Source: Clostridia bacterium (GTDB lineage Bacteria; Bacillota; Clostridia; Christensenellales; Borkfalkiaceae). Taken from it: DNA of 64,000 nt. Numbering within the stretch: the first letter of the stretch is position 1; each line of letters starts with the position of its first letter. The notes under the pieces are model-generated. The model worked only from the letters and a program-made list of their open reading frames with translations. It was not told the DNA's origin and ran no database searches. The position numbers were made by a program, and so were the translations under genes. Where the stretch lies: positions 25,987 to 89,986 of the forward strand of contig JAFQGG010000030.1 of the NCBI GenBank assembly GCA_017415505.1, in the 5' to 3' direction. Below are positions 1 to 9,751 of this stretch, piece after piece.

Positions 1-67
1 GTTTGAGTTATCAATATTTTATCAAATTTACCGATAAATTGCAAGGGTGCAAGGGCGTTTTTCAAGA

Positions 68-113
68 AAAAAATCCGCTTTTTTTAATTTTTTTTACGAA
101 AGCGGATTTTTTT
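68..113 (-). terminator. Rho-independent terminator after dacF
   Basis: An 11-bp stem (71-81 with 99-109, core AAATCCGCTTT) is followed by a T-run on the minus strand. It lies just past the dacF stop. The first 67 bases of the window show nothing I can support. Confidence 0.75.
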
Positions 114-122
114 ATTTCATTT

Positions 123-1334
123 TTAGCCGTTCCAGCCTTTGGCGATATCCTTAAAGCGGTCGAAAACGCTTGCTTTTTCTATATCGCAGGTTGCAAGCAA
201 AGGAATCCGTTCCGTTTCCACGTTATTCGTGTATACGATAATTTCCCCGACCCGTTCCCCTGCTTTGATAGGCGCGCGAAGCTCGTCGAAAACGGTTTCC
301 GTTTTCGTAGTTTCTTTATCTCCGCGCTTAATAAAGGCGTAAGCCGAGCGTTGCGGATAAACTTCAAGTTCTTTTCGTTTGCCCCCGTTGACAAATGCAC
401 AAGTTTGCAATCGTTCCCCTTCCTTTACGATCGGTTTTACCGTGTAATTGGCAAACGCAAAGTCGAACATGGAACGAATATCCTCGAATCTGTTCGCGCT
501 ACTTTCCTCTCCGATTACGACGGAAACGATACGCATATCGTTGCGTTTTGCCGTCGCTGCAAGGCAAAATCCCGCTTGGTTGGTAAAGCCCGTTTTTCCG
601 CCGTCGCATCCCTCGTAAAACCGAACGAGTTTATTGGTATTCGTAATTTCCGTCACGCGCCCTTTCGGGTGTTGAAATTTATCCGTCCAAACCTTTCCAA
701 ACTCGTAATATTCGCGGTGTTTTAGAAGTTCTTGCAACATAACCGCTACGTCTTTCGCGCAAGAATATTGCGGATCTTTGGGAAGTCCCGTACAGTTGGA
801 AAAAAGCGTGTCGTTTGCGCCAAGTTCTTTGGCTTTATCGTTCATTAAATCAACGAAAGCAGATTCGTTTCCCGCGATTTTTTCCGCCATAGCAACGCAA
901 CTGTCGTTCGCCGAACAAACGACGATACTTTTAATAAGCTCTCTAACGGGATATTTTGCGTTTGCTTCTAAAAATACTTGCGAACCGCCCATGGAAGAAG
1001 CGCGCTCGCTTACCGTTATCTCCTCGTCCATTTGCACGATTCCGTTATCGATTGCGTCAAAACACAAAATCAAGGTCATGATTTTGCACATACTTGCAAT
1101 CGGCAAACGCGCGTTCGCGTTTTGCGAATAGATCACCGTTCCCGTGCCAAAATCCATTGCATACGCGGATTTTGCCCGAATTTGTAAGTCAACACCGCGT
1201 TTTTCCTTGCTATTTACCGTTTCGTAAACCAAGGTAGACTCTGCCCCCGCTTGAAAAATCTCTCTTGCGGGAAACGCATAAGTTAATCCCGCCGTCAATG
1301 CTAACGTCAAAATTGTCCCCGTGATTTTTTTCAT
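123..1334 (-). CDS. dacF: D-alanyl-D-alanine carboxypeptidase (DacF/PBP5 type)
   Basis: Serine DD-carboxypeptidase that trims the terminal D-Ala from peptidoglycan stem peptides outside the membrane. The three penicillin-binding motifs are visible: SMCK at residues 81-84 (SxxK), SAN at 141-143 and KTG at 247-249. Residues 1-20 form a signal peptide. The start at 1334 was chosen over a longer reading frame because AAAGGAGG lies a few bases upstream. At about 403 aa with a C-terminal beta-rich region it is a standard low-molecular-weight PBP5-family enzyme. In Bacillus the DacF paralogue acts in forespore cortex synthesis; lying next to spoIVB fits a sporulation role, but a vegetative DacA-like role is not excluded. 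Confidence 0.9.
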   Translation of the reverse strand: MKKITGTILTLALTAGLTYAFPAREIFQAGAESTLVYETVNSKEKRGVDLQIRAKSAYAMDFGTGTVIYSQNANARLPIASMCKIMTLILCFDAIDNGIVQMDEEITVSERASSMGGSQVFLEANAKYPVRELIKSIVVCSANDSCVAMAEKIAGNESAFVDLMNDKAKELGANDTLFSNCTGLPKDPQYSCAKDVAVMLQELLKHREYYEFGKVWTDKFQHPKGRVTEITNTNKLVRFYEGCDGGKTGFTNQAGFCLAATAKRNDMRIVSVVIGEESSANRFEDIRSMFDFAFANYTVKPIVKEGERLQTCAFVNGGKRKELEVYPQRSAYAFIKRGDKETTKTETVFDELRAPIKAGERVGEIIVYTNNVETERIPLLATCDIEKASVFDRFKDIAKGWNG

Positions 1335-1409
1335 AATGCCTCCTTTATCGTCCGACAAAATAAAATTACTTTGTTACGCATAATAATTATGTCTGTCATA
1401 GTTTTTGTG

Positions 1410-2414
1410 TTATTCTTGTAACATCGTTTGAATATCGATACCGTATCCCCTCGTAGGATCGTTCAAAAATACGTGCGTGATTGCCCCTATTAACTTCCCG
1501 TTTTGAAGGATTGGACTTCCGCTCATGCCTTGGACGATACCGCCCGTTTGCGAAATTAATTCGTCATCCGTGATTTTTATTACGAAATTTTTGTTTTCTT
1601 TATTAAATTTGTCTACTTTTACGATCTCTATTTCATATTTTTGAGGAGAAACGCCGTCAACGGTAGAAAAAATATACGCTTTTCCGGGCGTGGCTTTGTT
1701 AGAATCCGCTGAAACGCTCGTTAGCGTATTCAACGGTATATCTTCGGAAATCGTTCCAAAAATACCGCAAGAACAAAGTTTTTCCGCGCTACCGAACGGC
1801 TTATCATTCAAAAACGCTCCTCGAAGTTCCCCCGCTTTGCCTCGTATTCCCTTGCTAACGCCGATAATATTACATTCGTAAACCGTACCGTCGGAAATAC
1901 GAAGTTCCTTTTTATTTTCACCAACGACGGAGTGTCCAAGCGAACCGAAACGGCGATTTTTCGTGATATAGGTCACCGTTCCAATCCCCGAAACGCTATC
2001 GCGTGCAAGTATACCGATTTTATACTTACCGCTTATTTTATCCTTGGCGGGAATCACGGAAATAATATGCGTTTCGTTCCCTCTTTCCGTTTCCACTTTC
2101 ACCGCTTTTCCGTTGCTTTCGTTGATAAGCTTGTTCAAATCTTCAATACAACCGATGGAAATGCCGTTAATAGAAACGATTTTATCGCCCGTTTTTAATC
2201 CTGACTGTAATGCTGGTGCTTGCATACCGCCGTCCGAAAGAACCTCGCAAAGTCCGATAATTTGTGCTCCACCCGATTTTAGCGTAAAACCTGCGGACAT
2301 TCCGCCTACGTACACGGTATCGCTTTCCGCCGTTGCAAAAAATACCGTTTTTCCACAAAAAGTAAACGCAAACGACAGTAATAAGCTTAAAAATAAAAAC
2401 CTCAATCTACGCAT
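1410..2414 (-). CDS. spoIVB: SpoIVB serine peptidase (S55) with PDZ domain
   Basis: Forespore-secreted signalling protease which, in Bacillus, cleaves SpoIVFA to trigger pro-sigma-K processing. Residues 5-25 form a membrane or signal segment, about 45-115 a PDZ domain (GDKIVSINGISI), and 120-334 the SpoIVB peptidase domain. The serine motif GMSGSP is at 296-301, a histidine lies in GSLGHSVV, and the family-typical C-terminus GYGIDIQTMLQE is present. GGAGGGAATA precedes the ATG. It sits downstream of recN, the conserved clostridial order, but the usual next gene spo0A is absent here and lies about 42 kb away. The catalytic motifs look intact. Confidence 0.93.
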   Translation of the reverse strand: MRRLRFLFLSLLLSFAFTFCGKTVFFATAESDTVYVGGMSAGFTLKSGGAQIIGLCEVLSDGGMQAPALQSGLKTGDKIVSINGISIGCIEDLNKLINESNGKAVKVETERGNETHIISVIPAKDKISGKYKIGILARDSVSGIGTVTYITKNRRFGSLGHSVVGENKKELRISDGTVYECNIIGVSKGIRGKAGELRGAFLNDKPFGSAEKLCSCGIFGTISEDIPLNTLTSVSADSNKATPGKAYIFSTVDGVSPQKYEIEIVKVDKFNKENKNFVIKITDDELISQTGGIVQGMSGSPILQNGKLIGAITHVFLNDPTRGYGIDIQTMLQE

Positions 2415-2495
2415 TATTCCCTCCGTACAAGAGGTAATTTGCGCAAATCGAGGTTTTCTATGCCCTTTTAGCGGGAATTATTTTTTCCTTTTTTA

Positions 2496-4196
2496 TCAAT
2501 GAATGGATATTTTATATTCTTTTGCCTGTTTTATCAATTCTTCCGCGTGTTTCAACGCGTATTCGTCGCCGTCTTCGCCACCGAGCAAACGCACGATTTC
2601 CTTTTTCTTTTGCGTTTCGTCGAGTGCGTATACTTGCGTAACCGTTTTTCCTGCGTTTTCTTTCTTTTCAATCAAGAACTCGTCGTCACTCATAACGGCG
2701 ATTTGCGCAAGGTGGGAAACGGCGATAATTTGCGTGTTTTTTGCAATACGCGCCAGCTTTTCCCCAACGACTTTTGCCGTTTTTCCACTAATTCCCGCGT
2801 CAATTTCGTCGAAAATATAGGTGGATATTTCGTTTATATCGGAAAGTTGCGTTTTTACGGCAAGCATAAAACGGCTCATTTCCCCACCGCTTATAATCTT
2901 TCCAAGCGGTTTTACCGGTTCGCCTGCGTTTGCGGAAAAAAGAAAACAAATATCGTCAAGTCCCGATACGCTCGCTTTATCCGCGTTTTCTTCCGTGTAT
3001 TCGTTGAATTGAATGGTAAACTGTGCGTGCGCGATATTTAGCGTTTTCAATTCCTTCGTTACGCGCTCGCAAAACGCTTGCCCGTGTTTTTTGCGCAAAG
3101 CGGTCAATTCTTTGCAAACGGTAAAAATTTCACGCTTTAATTTTGCGATTTTTCCCGTCAAAAGCGCGTATTGACCTTCGCAATCGGATAAAAGTTCGTA
3201 TTCTTTGCGCGCTGAATCCAAAAACGCGTCTATTTCTTTCTTGTTTGTACCGTATTTCCGTTTTAAGGCGTGGATCGCGTCCAACCTTGCTTCCGTTTCC
3301 ACCGCCTCGTTTTCGTCGAAATACAGCTCGTCGCCAAGATCGGTCAATGTTTCCGTCAAATCGTCCGTATCGATTGCGATACTTTCGAGCTTTTCCGCCA
3401 CGGAAGCGTAGACCTCGTCGAGGTTGGATATAGAATGAATCGCGCGGTTTGCTGACCTTAAACCGTCCAATACGCCCCGTTCGCCCGACAAAATTTCCGT
3501 CGCTTCTTTGAGCGCGTTGATAATTTTTTCAAGGTTGTTGATTTTATTGCGTTTGATAAGAAGTTCTTCCTCTTCTCCGTCTTTCAAATCGACGGATTCG
3601 ATTTCCTCGATTTGGAACTGCAATATATCCAACCGCCGACCGCGCTCCTGTTCGTCACCGCCGAGCATACGAATTTGTTCTTCCAACTTCTTTTTCTCGG
3701 AAAGAAGCTCGGATAGTTTGCTCTTTTTCTCTTCAACGGCGTTGCCAATCACGCCATCGAGCGTCTTTAACTGATTACTCTCTTTAAGTAAAAAGAAATG
3801 TTCGCTTTGCCCGTGCACGTCCACGAGCGAATCTGTGACTTGCCGAAGCATCGTTGCCGTGACGGTATTTCCGTTGATTTTCACCGAATTTTTCCCCGTT
3901 TCGGAGAATTTGCGGGAAATAATAATTTCCCCGTCCGAATCAATATCCATTTCACGAAGCGTGCGCACGGCGCGTGAGGTTTCGGGAAGCATAAATTCGG
4001 CTTTCACGACGCATTCCGATTCGCCGTATCGAATCATACCTCGATCTGCTTTTGCGCCCAACACGAAATTGACGGAATCGAGAATCACGGATTTTCCCGC
4101 GCCCGTTTCCCCCGAAAGTACGTTGAGCCCTTCGCCGAAGGTTATATCTGCGTTTTCTATCAACGCTACGTTTTTAATCGTGAGTCTGGATAACAT
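2496..4196 (-). CDS. recN: DNA repair ATPase RecN
   Basis: SMC-like ATPase that acts early in double-strand-break repair. The Walker A motif GETGAGKS is at residues 29-36, the middle (about 150-380) is coiled coil, and the C-terminal half carries the ABC signature ISGGEMSRFMLA and Walker B FDEIDAGISG. The length of 566 aa is normal. It lies between argR and spoIVB, which is the standard Firmicutes order argR-recN-spoIVB. I see nothing unusual in the sequence. Confidence 0.95.
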   Translation of the reverse strand: MLSRLTIKNVALIENADITFGEGLNVLSGETGAGKSVILDSVNFVLGAKADRGMIRYGESECVVKAEFMLPETSRAVRTLREMDIDSDGEIIISRKFSETGKNSVKINGNTVTATMLRQVTDSLVDVHGQSEHFFLLKESNQLKTLDGVIGNAVEEKKSKLSELLSEKKKLEEQIRMLGGDEQERGRRLDILQFQIEEIESVDLKDGEEEELLIKRNKINNLEKIINALKEATEILSGERGVLDGLRSANRAIHSISNLDEVYASVAEKLESIAIDTDDLTETLTDLGDELYFDENEAVETEARLDAIHALKRKYGTNKKEIDAFLDSARKEYELLSDCEGQYALLTGKIAKLKREIFTVCKELTALRKKHGQAFCERVTKELKTLNIAHAQFTIQFNEYTEENADKASVSGLDDICFLFSANAGEPVKPLGKIISGGEMSRFMLAVKTQLSDINEISTYIFDEIDAGISGKTAKVVGEKLARIAKNTQIIAVSHLAQIAVMSDDEFLIEKKENAGKTVTQVYALDETQKKKEIVRLLGGEDGDEYALKHAEELIKQAKEYKISIH

Positions 4197-4219
4197 ATCC
4201 CTCTATCTTCCCTTAATAA

Positions 4220-4672
4220 TTAGCGTATAAATTCGTTAATTTTATTGACGATTCCCAAAGCCTTTTCGTCGTCTTCGCAAACGATTAAAAGCGTATCGTC
4301 GCCCGCAACCGAGCCGACGATACCGTCGTAGTTGAGCTTATCGACTACCGCGCCCGCATTCGCTCCGTTTCCTGCCAAAGTCTTTACGACTACGAGGTTT
4401 TTCGCCGCTTTCACGGAAATTAAACAATCTCTAAACAAGCTTTTCATTTTCGGGGAAATTTCGCTTTCCCCGTCGTTTATATACGCGTAGCGGTATTTTT
4501 TCTCTACGCCCGCCACCTTAAAAAGGTGTAAATCGCGGATATCTCGCGAAATAGTTGCTTGCGTAACCACGAGATTAAGCGCTTGCAATTCTTCGCACAG
4601 TTCCTCTTGCGTTTCTATCTCTTTATGAGATATGATTTCTAAAATTTTTGCGTGCCTTGCCGACCGTAACAT
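4220..4672 (-). CDS. argR: Arginine repressor ArgR/AhrC
   Basis: Hexameric arginine-responsive transcription regulator. The N-terminal winged helix (about 1-70) contains VTQATISRDIRDL, typical of ArgR; the C-terminal arginine-binding/oligomerisation domain (about 80-150) contains the TLAGNGANAGAVVD and SVAGDDTLL segments that bind arginine. The start at 4672 is preferred because AAAGGAGAAGG lies 6-12 bases before it; an upstream ATG at 4693 overlaps the nadK stop as ATGA but would put this ribosome site inside the gene. Autoregulation by an ARG box was not visible. Confidence 0.93.
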   Translation of the reverse strand: MLRSARHAKILEIISHKEIETQEELCEELQALNLVVTQATISRDIRDLHLFKVAGVEKKYRYAYINDGESEISPKMKSLFRDCLISVKAAKNLVVVKTLAGNGANAGAVVDKLNYDGIVGSVAGDDTLLIVCEDDEKALGIVNKINEFIR

Positions 4673-4689
4673 GTATCCCTTCTCCTTTA

Positions 4690-5496
4690 TCATTCGTTTA
4701 ACTTATTTCTTACTTTTGCAAAAAAATCCGAGCTTTCCCGAACGGGGAAATCCGCCGTAAACGGCGCTTTTTTGATTTTTACTTCCGCATTTTCGGGCAT
4801 GATTCCTACCGCGTATCCGTCCGTAAATAAAATCGCCTTCCCCTTGGTTACTTTGAATTTGAATATTTCTTCGTCCGAAAATACGATTGGGCGCGTGCGC
4901 ATGGAAAACGCACAAATGGGCGTCATCATGAAAACGGGCACTTCGGGCGTTAAAATCGCTCCGCCCGCCGACAGCGAATACGCCGTCGAACCCGTGGGCG
5001 TGCACACGAGCACGCCGTCCCCGGATATGACGTCCGTTCCCTCTTGCGTTTCCATTTGTAAACGCAAAATTTGCTTGGTTTTTACGTCGTATAAACCGTA
5101 ATCTCTTTGCATCGCGATTTCGTTTAACGCAAAATATATCTTTCCGTTGATTTCCACTTGCAACAAACTGCGTTTTAAGATACGGCAAGTGCCATTTCGG
5201 ATACCGTCAAGCATATCTTTGAGTTTTTCCCATTCTTCTTTTTCGTATTCCGTCAAGAACCCGAGATTGCCGTAATTGATACCGATCACTTTTACACCGT
5301 TACGCGCGGCTGTCAAAGACGCGTGCAAAATTGCGCCGTCGCCACCGAGTACGATTACCGCGTCCACCCCCTCGATTTCGGGGTGTTTGAAAAATTGAGT
5401 CGTTTCGTATCCCCAAGCTTGTAATTTTGCAAGGAGTTCTTCGATAACGCTATCGTCTTTTACTTTTGATTTGCTTCCGAGTACGCCTACTTTCAT
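4690..5496 (-). CDS. nadK: NAD kinase
   Basis: Phosphorylates NAD to NADP. The family GGDG motif is at residues 51-54 (VLGGDGAILHA). GNLGFLTE and the diagnostic TPTGSTAYSLSAGG segment, which binds nucleotide, follow. The length of 268 aa is typical of the short bacterial enzymes. It sits between tlyA and argR with tight spacing, so it is very probably cotranscribed with them. An AAGGAT-type ribosome site precedes the ATG. Confidence 0.95.
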   Translation of the reverse strand: MKVGVLGSKSKVKDDSVIEELLAKLQAWGYETTQFFKHPEIEGVDAVIVLGGDGAILHASLTAARNGVKVIGINYGNLGFLTEYEKEEWEKLKDMLDGIRNGTCRILKRSLLQVEINGKIYFALNEIAMQRDYGLYDVKTKQILRLQMETQEGTDVISGDGVLVCTPTGSTAYSLSAGGAILTPEVPVFMMTPICAFSMRTRPIVFSDEEIFKFKVTKGKAILFTDGYAVGIMPENAEVKIKKAPFTADFPVRESSDFFAKVRNKLNE

Positions 5497-5515
5497 ATTT
5501 TTATCCTTAAAGCGT

Positions 5516-6307
5516 TTATTTCTTTTGTTCTAAACGGTAATTTTTAATAAATTCTTGCACCGAATCCACGATTTCTTTTGCGTTCACCGCCCCCGTGCGT
5601 TGCGTTTGCAAACGCAAAATATACTCGATATTTTTTCCTTTGCGCAACGGCGCGTTGACGATTCCAAGCGGATAAAGCCCGTTCTCCATTGCGTACGAAA
5701 GTACTTTTTCCACGATTTTTGCATGTGCGGACGGGTGCACGATCCCGCTTTTGCCGATATTTTTATTTTCACACTCAAATTGCGGTTTCACGAGCACGAA
5801 CGCGTCGCCCTCTTTTCCTAAAATATTTTTTACGGAGGGAAAAATCAAGCGCAAAGAAATGAAACTCAAATCGGTGACGACGCCGTCGATTTTTTCGGGA
5901 AAATCATCCGCGCTAAGATAACGGGCGTTCGTGTTTTCCATCGTTACCACGCGGGAATCGGAAAGCAAGCTTTCATGCAACAGGCTTTCGCCCACGTCTA
6001 CGGCGTAAACGCGTTTTGCGCCGTTTTGTAACAAGCAGTCGGTAAAACCGCCCGTACTTGCACCTAAATCCGCAAATACCTTGTCTTTGCAATCAAACGC
6101 GAACGCTTGCAAACCTCTCGACAGTTTATATCCGCCGTTAGAAACGAACGATTCTTCCGCAACGATAAATTCCACGGCTTCTAAATCATTGATTTCGTCT
6201 TTGGGTTTAATCGGTTTACCGTTTACGAGTACCAAGCCTTTTTCAAGCGCTTCCGCGGCTTTCGTTCGCGAGCCGAATTTTTCGGCTAAAAACTTGTCCG
6301 CTCTCAT
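5516..6307 (-). CDS. tlyA: TlyA-family rRNA 2'-O-cytidine methyltransferase
   Basis: SAM-dependent methyltransferase of the TlyA/FtsJ type that 2'-O-methylates ribosomal RNA cytidines (historically annotated as haemolysin A). An S4 RNA-binding domain occupies residues 1-60, followed by a Rossmann methyltransferase with DLGASTGGFTDCLLQ as the SAM-binding motif I and VTDLSFISLR as motif IV. The start overlaps the dxs stop, so the two are translationally coupled. The order dxs-tlyA-nadK-argR-recN is the classical one. Confidence 0.92.
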   Translation of the reverse strand: MRADKFLAEKFGSRTKAAEALEKGLVLVNGKPIKPKDEINDLEAVEFIVAEESFVSNGGYKLSRGLQAFAFDCKDKVFADLGASTGGFTDCLLQNGAKRVYAVDVGESLLHESLLSDSRVVTMENTNARYLSADDFPEKIDGVVTDLSFISLRLIFPSVKNILGKEGDAFVLVKPQFECENKNIGKSGIVHPSAHAKIVEKVLSYAMENGLYPLGIVNAPLRKGKNIEYILRLQTQRTGAVNAKEIVDSVQEFIKNYRLEQKK

Positions 6308-8025
6308 GATAAGATTTCCAAAAGATACTTTTCAAGTTCTTCGCAATCGACCCCGTACGCCTTTTGCAACGCCGCGACACCGCCTTGGGGAATAAATTCG
6401 TCGCGATAGGCAAAGCTTTTAATTTTGCACGGTTTATCCAATCGTTGCAACGCGTTGCCGATCATAGCCCCCAAACCGCCCAAATATACGTTGTCTTCCA
6501 GCGTGATTACCCGTTCGCTTTCCAAAGAACGCAAAAGTTCTATATCCAGCGGTTTAACAAATCTTGCGTTGATCAAATCGAAGCTTTTCCCCTGTTTTTC
6601 AAGGTTTTGTAATACTTTCATGGCAATAATCAAACAGCGTTCTCCCGCGGCGATTACCGTTACTTTTCCGTTTGATTTTTTAAGATATTCCCATTTTCCC
6701 GCTTCGATTTCCTTGTCTTCGCCTGAAAAAAGCACCTTTCCCGATCGGGGATAGCGAATGGCGATCGGATGCGTATAAGTTTCGCTAAAAGCAATCATTT
6801 TCCGAAGCTCGTCCGTATCCTTGGGTACGGCAATCGTGAGATTGGGAATCAAAGAAAGATAGGAAAGATCGAAAACGCCTTGGTGCGTTTCGCCGTCTGC
6901 GCCGGATATTCCCGCGCGGTCGATACAAAAAGTGACGGGCATATCTTGCGCGCAAACGTCGTGGATAATCTCGTCGAACGCACGCTGTAAAAAGGTTGAA
7001 TATATTGCGTAATACGGTTTAAGCCCGCCTGCCGCCATGGAAGCGCAAAGTACCGCCGCGTTCTCCTCGCAAATACCTACGTCGAACGCGCGTTCGGGAT
7101 AAAGATTAAAGAACCGTTCCAATCCCAAAGCCTCTTTCATTGCCGCGGAAACAATGGCGATTTTACCGTTCCTTTCCGCAAGCGAACAAAGGCTTTCGCC
7201 TAATACTTCGGAATACTCCTTTTCCTTGGGCGAGCCCACGGGCGGAACGCCGTGCGTATCCGTGGGGTGTTCTTCGCTAAATTCGTATCCTTTCCCCTTT
7301 TTGGTTACGATATGCAATAAAACCGAGCCGTTTTTCAACTGCTCTTGCGCTTCTTTGAGGGAATCGAGCATTTCTTCCAAATCGTTGCCGTTTTTAACGC
7401 CTATATAGGTCAAGCCGAACTGTTCCAAGAGTCGGATATTATCCGATCGGTTTTCGTCAATTCCCGAGAGGATCTCGTGCATACCGCCCACCGTAGGCGA
7501 TATCGACATACCGTTATCGTTCAAAATTACGAGAATTTTCGTATTTAATATTTTTAGGGAATTGAGAGCCTCGTAAACGAGTCCGTTATTAAACGAACCG
7601 TCCCCGATATAAGCAATAACCTCGTGTTTTTCGCCGTTTAGATCCCTCGCTTTCGCCAAACCGATCGCGGCGGACACGGAAGTACCCGCGTGCCCCGTAT
7701 CGTAACAGTCGTAAACGCTTTCCGTACGCTTAGGAAAACCGGATATACCGCCCGCTTTGCGAAGGGTGGAGAATCGCTCGGCGCGCCCGCTTAAAAGCTT
7801 ATACGCATAGCATTGATGCCCCACGTCGAATACGATTTTATCATTGGGAAAATCGAAAGTGTAAAAAAGCGCGACGGTGGATTCTACCGCGCCGAGGTTG
7901 GAGGCAAGGTGTCCCCCGCACACCGTCACCGTTTCGTATATTTCCCTGCGAAGCTCGTCGCAAAGCACGTTCAATCGGCTGTGAGAATATTCTTTTATCC
8001 GTTCGGGTGAAAAATCTTTTAACAT
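6304..8025 (-). CDS. dxs: 1-deoxy-D-xylulose-5-phosphate synthase
   Basis: Thiamine-diphosphate enzyme that joins pyruvate and glyceraldehyde 3-phosphate, the first step of the MEP isoprenoid pathway. The TPP motif GDGSFNNG with the trailing NDN is near residue 140. The transketolase pyrimidine domain carries DRAGISGADGETHQG, and a C-terminal transketolase domain follows. At 573 aa it is somewhat shorter than the usual 620 or so, mostly through shorter linkers, with no obvious loss of motifs. AGAGGG precedes the ATG. It lies downstream of ispA, so two isoprenoid genes are adjacent; the last MEP step, ispH, is at 17.3 kb. Confidence 0.95.
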   Translation of the reverse strand: MLKDFSPERIKEYSHSRLNVLCDELRREIYETVTVCGGHLASNLGAVESTVALFYTFDFPNDKIVFDVGHQCYAYKLLSGRAERFSTLRKAGGISGFPKRTESVYDCYDTGHAGTSVSAAIGLAKARDLNGEKHEVIAYIGDGSFNNGLVYEALNSLKILNTKILVILNDNGMSISPTVGGMHEILSGIDENRSDNIRLLEQFGLTYIGVKNGNDLEEMLDSLKEAQEQLKNGSVLLHIVTKKGKGYEFSEEHPTDTHGVPPVGSPKEKEYSEVLGESLCSLAERNGKIAIVSAAMKEALGLERFFNLYPERAFDVGICEENAAVLCASMAAGGLKPYYAIYSTFLQRAFDEIIHDVCAQDMPVTFCIDRAGISGADGETHQGVFDLSYLSLIPNLTIAVPKDTDELRKMIAFSETYTHPIAIRYPRSGKVLFSGEDKEIEAGKWEYLKKSNGKVTVIAAGERCLIIAMKVLQNLEKQGKSFDLINARFVKPLDIELLRSLESERVITLEDNVYLGGLGAMIGNALQRLDKPCKIKSFAYRDEFIPQGGVAALQKAYGVDCEELEKYLLEILS

Positions 8026-8035
8026 AATCCCTCTT

Positions 8036-8917
8036 TTATTTCGTGCGACGCAAAACGAAATCTACGAATTCGTTCAAAAACGCCGTATCGCCGTCTACAC
8101 CTTCCAATAAAGTGTGACAAGTTTGCGCGCACAAATCCGCGCGTACTTTCGCGCCCTCCAAGCCGTATAAACGAACGCAAGTGAGTTTGTTTTCGTTTTC
8201 GTCCTTTCCCGTCGATTTACCAAGCTCGTCAAAGCTACCCGTAACGTCGAGAATATCGTCCGTCATTTGGAAAAGCGTACCGAGCATTTTACCGAACCGC
8301 TCCAAAGGCAAGTGGTTTCTATCCCCCGCCAAAATCGCGGGAATAACGATGGGCGCGAGCAATAATTTGCCCGTTTTATGCTCGTAGATGAACTGCAAAT
8401 CCTCTTCTGTGATTTCTCTTTCCTTTTCCGAAAAATACAAATCGGCGGATTGCCCTGCAATCATACCGTATACGCCCGCACATTCGTTGAGATATTTGGC
8501 GGCAATGGCAAAATGAAGTCCCTTTGCGCTTTGATCCAAACAAATTGCGTACGCTTCGTTCAAAAGCGCGTCCCCTGCCAAAATCGCGTTGGCTTCGCCG
8601 AACGCTTTGTGCGAAGAGGGTTTTCCGCGCCGAAAATCGTCGTTATCCATGGCGGGCAAATCGTCGTGGATCAACGAATAGGTGTGGATCATTTCCAACG
8701 CCAACGCATACGGCAAAATATCTTCTTGGGGTACGCCGATTACTTCCGCCGTCGCCAAAGCCAACACGGGGCGAACCCGTTTTCCGCCGTTCATAAGGCT
8801 ATATAACATACTTTCGCCCAAAACGGAAGGAACGGTTTTTAATTTGTCTGCGTACGATTTTGCGTACGCTTCGAAAGTTGCTACAAAGTTGTCGTAGAGA
8901 AAGTTAAAATCCTTCAA
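8036..8917 (-). CDS. ispA: Polyprenyl (farnesyl/geranyl) diphosphate synthase
   Basis: Trans-isoprenyl diphosphate synthase. The first aspartate-rich motif is within HDDLPAMDNDDFRRGKPSSH and the second is DDILDVTGSFDELGK. Both are complete, as is the GGKRVRP substrate-binding motif near residue 45. The length of 293 aa matches farnesyl diphosphate synthases. The start codon overlaps the folD stop (ATGA), so it is coupled to folD. Chain length cannot be fixed from sequence alone, but the bulky residues before the first motif are typical of short-chain enzymes. Confidence 0.92.
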   Translation of the reverse strand: MKDFNFLYDNFVATFEAYAKSYADKLKTVPSVLGESMLYSLMNGGKRVRPVLALATAEVIGVPQEDILPYALALEMIHTYSLIHDDLPAMDNDDFRRGKPSSHKAFGEANAILAGDALLNEAYAICLDQSAKGLHFAIAAKYLNECAGVYGMIAGQSADLYFSEKEREITEEDLQFIYEHKTGKLLLAPIVIPAILAGDRNHLPLERFGKMLGTLFQMTDDILDVTGSFDELGKSTGKDENENKLTCVRLYGLEGAKVRADLCAQTCHTLLEGVDGDTAFLNEFVDFVLRRTK

Positions 8918-9750
8918 TCCCTTTTTACTCCTTTGGTTAAATAAGTATTATACATAAGCATGGTAATGGTCATAGGTCCGACTCCGCCGGGAACGGGGGT
9001 AATCAAAGAGGTTTTGTCTTTGACGGCTTCGAAATCTACGTCCCCGCAAAGTTTGCCGTTTTCGTCGCGGTTCATACCCACGTCGATCACGATTGCGCCC
9101 TCTTTTACCATATCTTCCGTAACGAATTTCGCTTTGCCGACGGCGGAAATAAGCACGTCCGCGCTTTGGCAAATCTCCTTTAATCCGACCGTTTTACTGT
9201 GACATACGGTCACGGTCGCGTCGGCGTTGAGCAAAAGCATTGCCATGGGCTTGCCCACCGTTTCGCTACGCCCTAAAACGACGGCGCGTTTGCCCGCAAG
9301 CGTAACGCCCTCGTGTTCGAGCAGTTTCATAATCCCAAGCGGGGTACAGGCAACTACCCTTTCTTTATGCAAAGTCAAAAGTCCAAGGTTTTTCGCGGAA
9401 AATCCGTCCACGTCCTTTTCAAAGGGAATGTGGGCGGTTGCCGATTCCGCGTCCAAACTTTTGGGAAGAGGTAATTGCAACAAAATCCCGTCTACGCTCG
9501 GATCGACCGCCAAAGAATCGAGAAGCGTTTCCAATTCCTTTTGCGTAGCGGAAGCGGGTAACTCGTAAGAATAAGAGCGAATCCCCACTTCGCCACAGGC
9601 TTTGATTTTGTTTCGCACGTAAATTTGCGAAGCGGGATCGTTACCGACGATAACGACGGCAAGGCCCGGTTTTACGGCGGAACGATCGATTTTTTCTTTA
9701 AGCTCGGCGCGTAATTTCAACGCCAAAGCTTTTCCGTCGATAATCTTCAT
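8914..9750 (-). CDS. folD: Bifunctional methylenetetrahydrofolate dehydrogenase/cyclohydrolase FolD
   Basis: Interconverts methylene-, methenyl- and formyl-tetrahydrofolate with NADP. Signature segments include GNDPASQIYVRNK (with the catalytic lysine near residue 52), LLQLPLP, the DVDGF segment, and the nucleotide-binding GRSETVGKPMA and PGGVGPMTITML. The ATG at 9750, with GTGAGG upstream, is preferred over a GTG at 9762 that would overlap nusB. xseA and xseB, which usually lie between nusB and folD in Clostridia, are absent here. Confidence 0.95.
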   Translation of the reverse strand: MKIIDGKALALKLRAELKEKIDRSAVKPGLAVVIVGNDPASQIYVRNKIKACGEVGIRSYSYELPASATQKELETLLDSLAVDPSVDGILLQLPLPKSLDAESATAHIPFEKDVDGFSAKNLGLLTLHKERVVACTPLGIMKLLEHEGVTLAGKRAVVLGRSETVGKPMAMLLLNADATVTVCHSKTVGLKEICQSADVLISAVGKAKFVTEDMVKEGAIVIDVGMNRDENGKLCGDVDFEAVKDKTSLITPVPGGVGPMTITMLMYNTYLTKGVKRD

Positions 9751-9751
9751 G

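Noticed and set aside
3-725. 240-codon plus-strand reading frame at the left edge
   Set aside because: It lies antisense to dacF, has no domain similarity I can see and no ribosome site; dacF shows all three penicillin-binding motifs.
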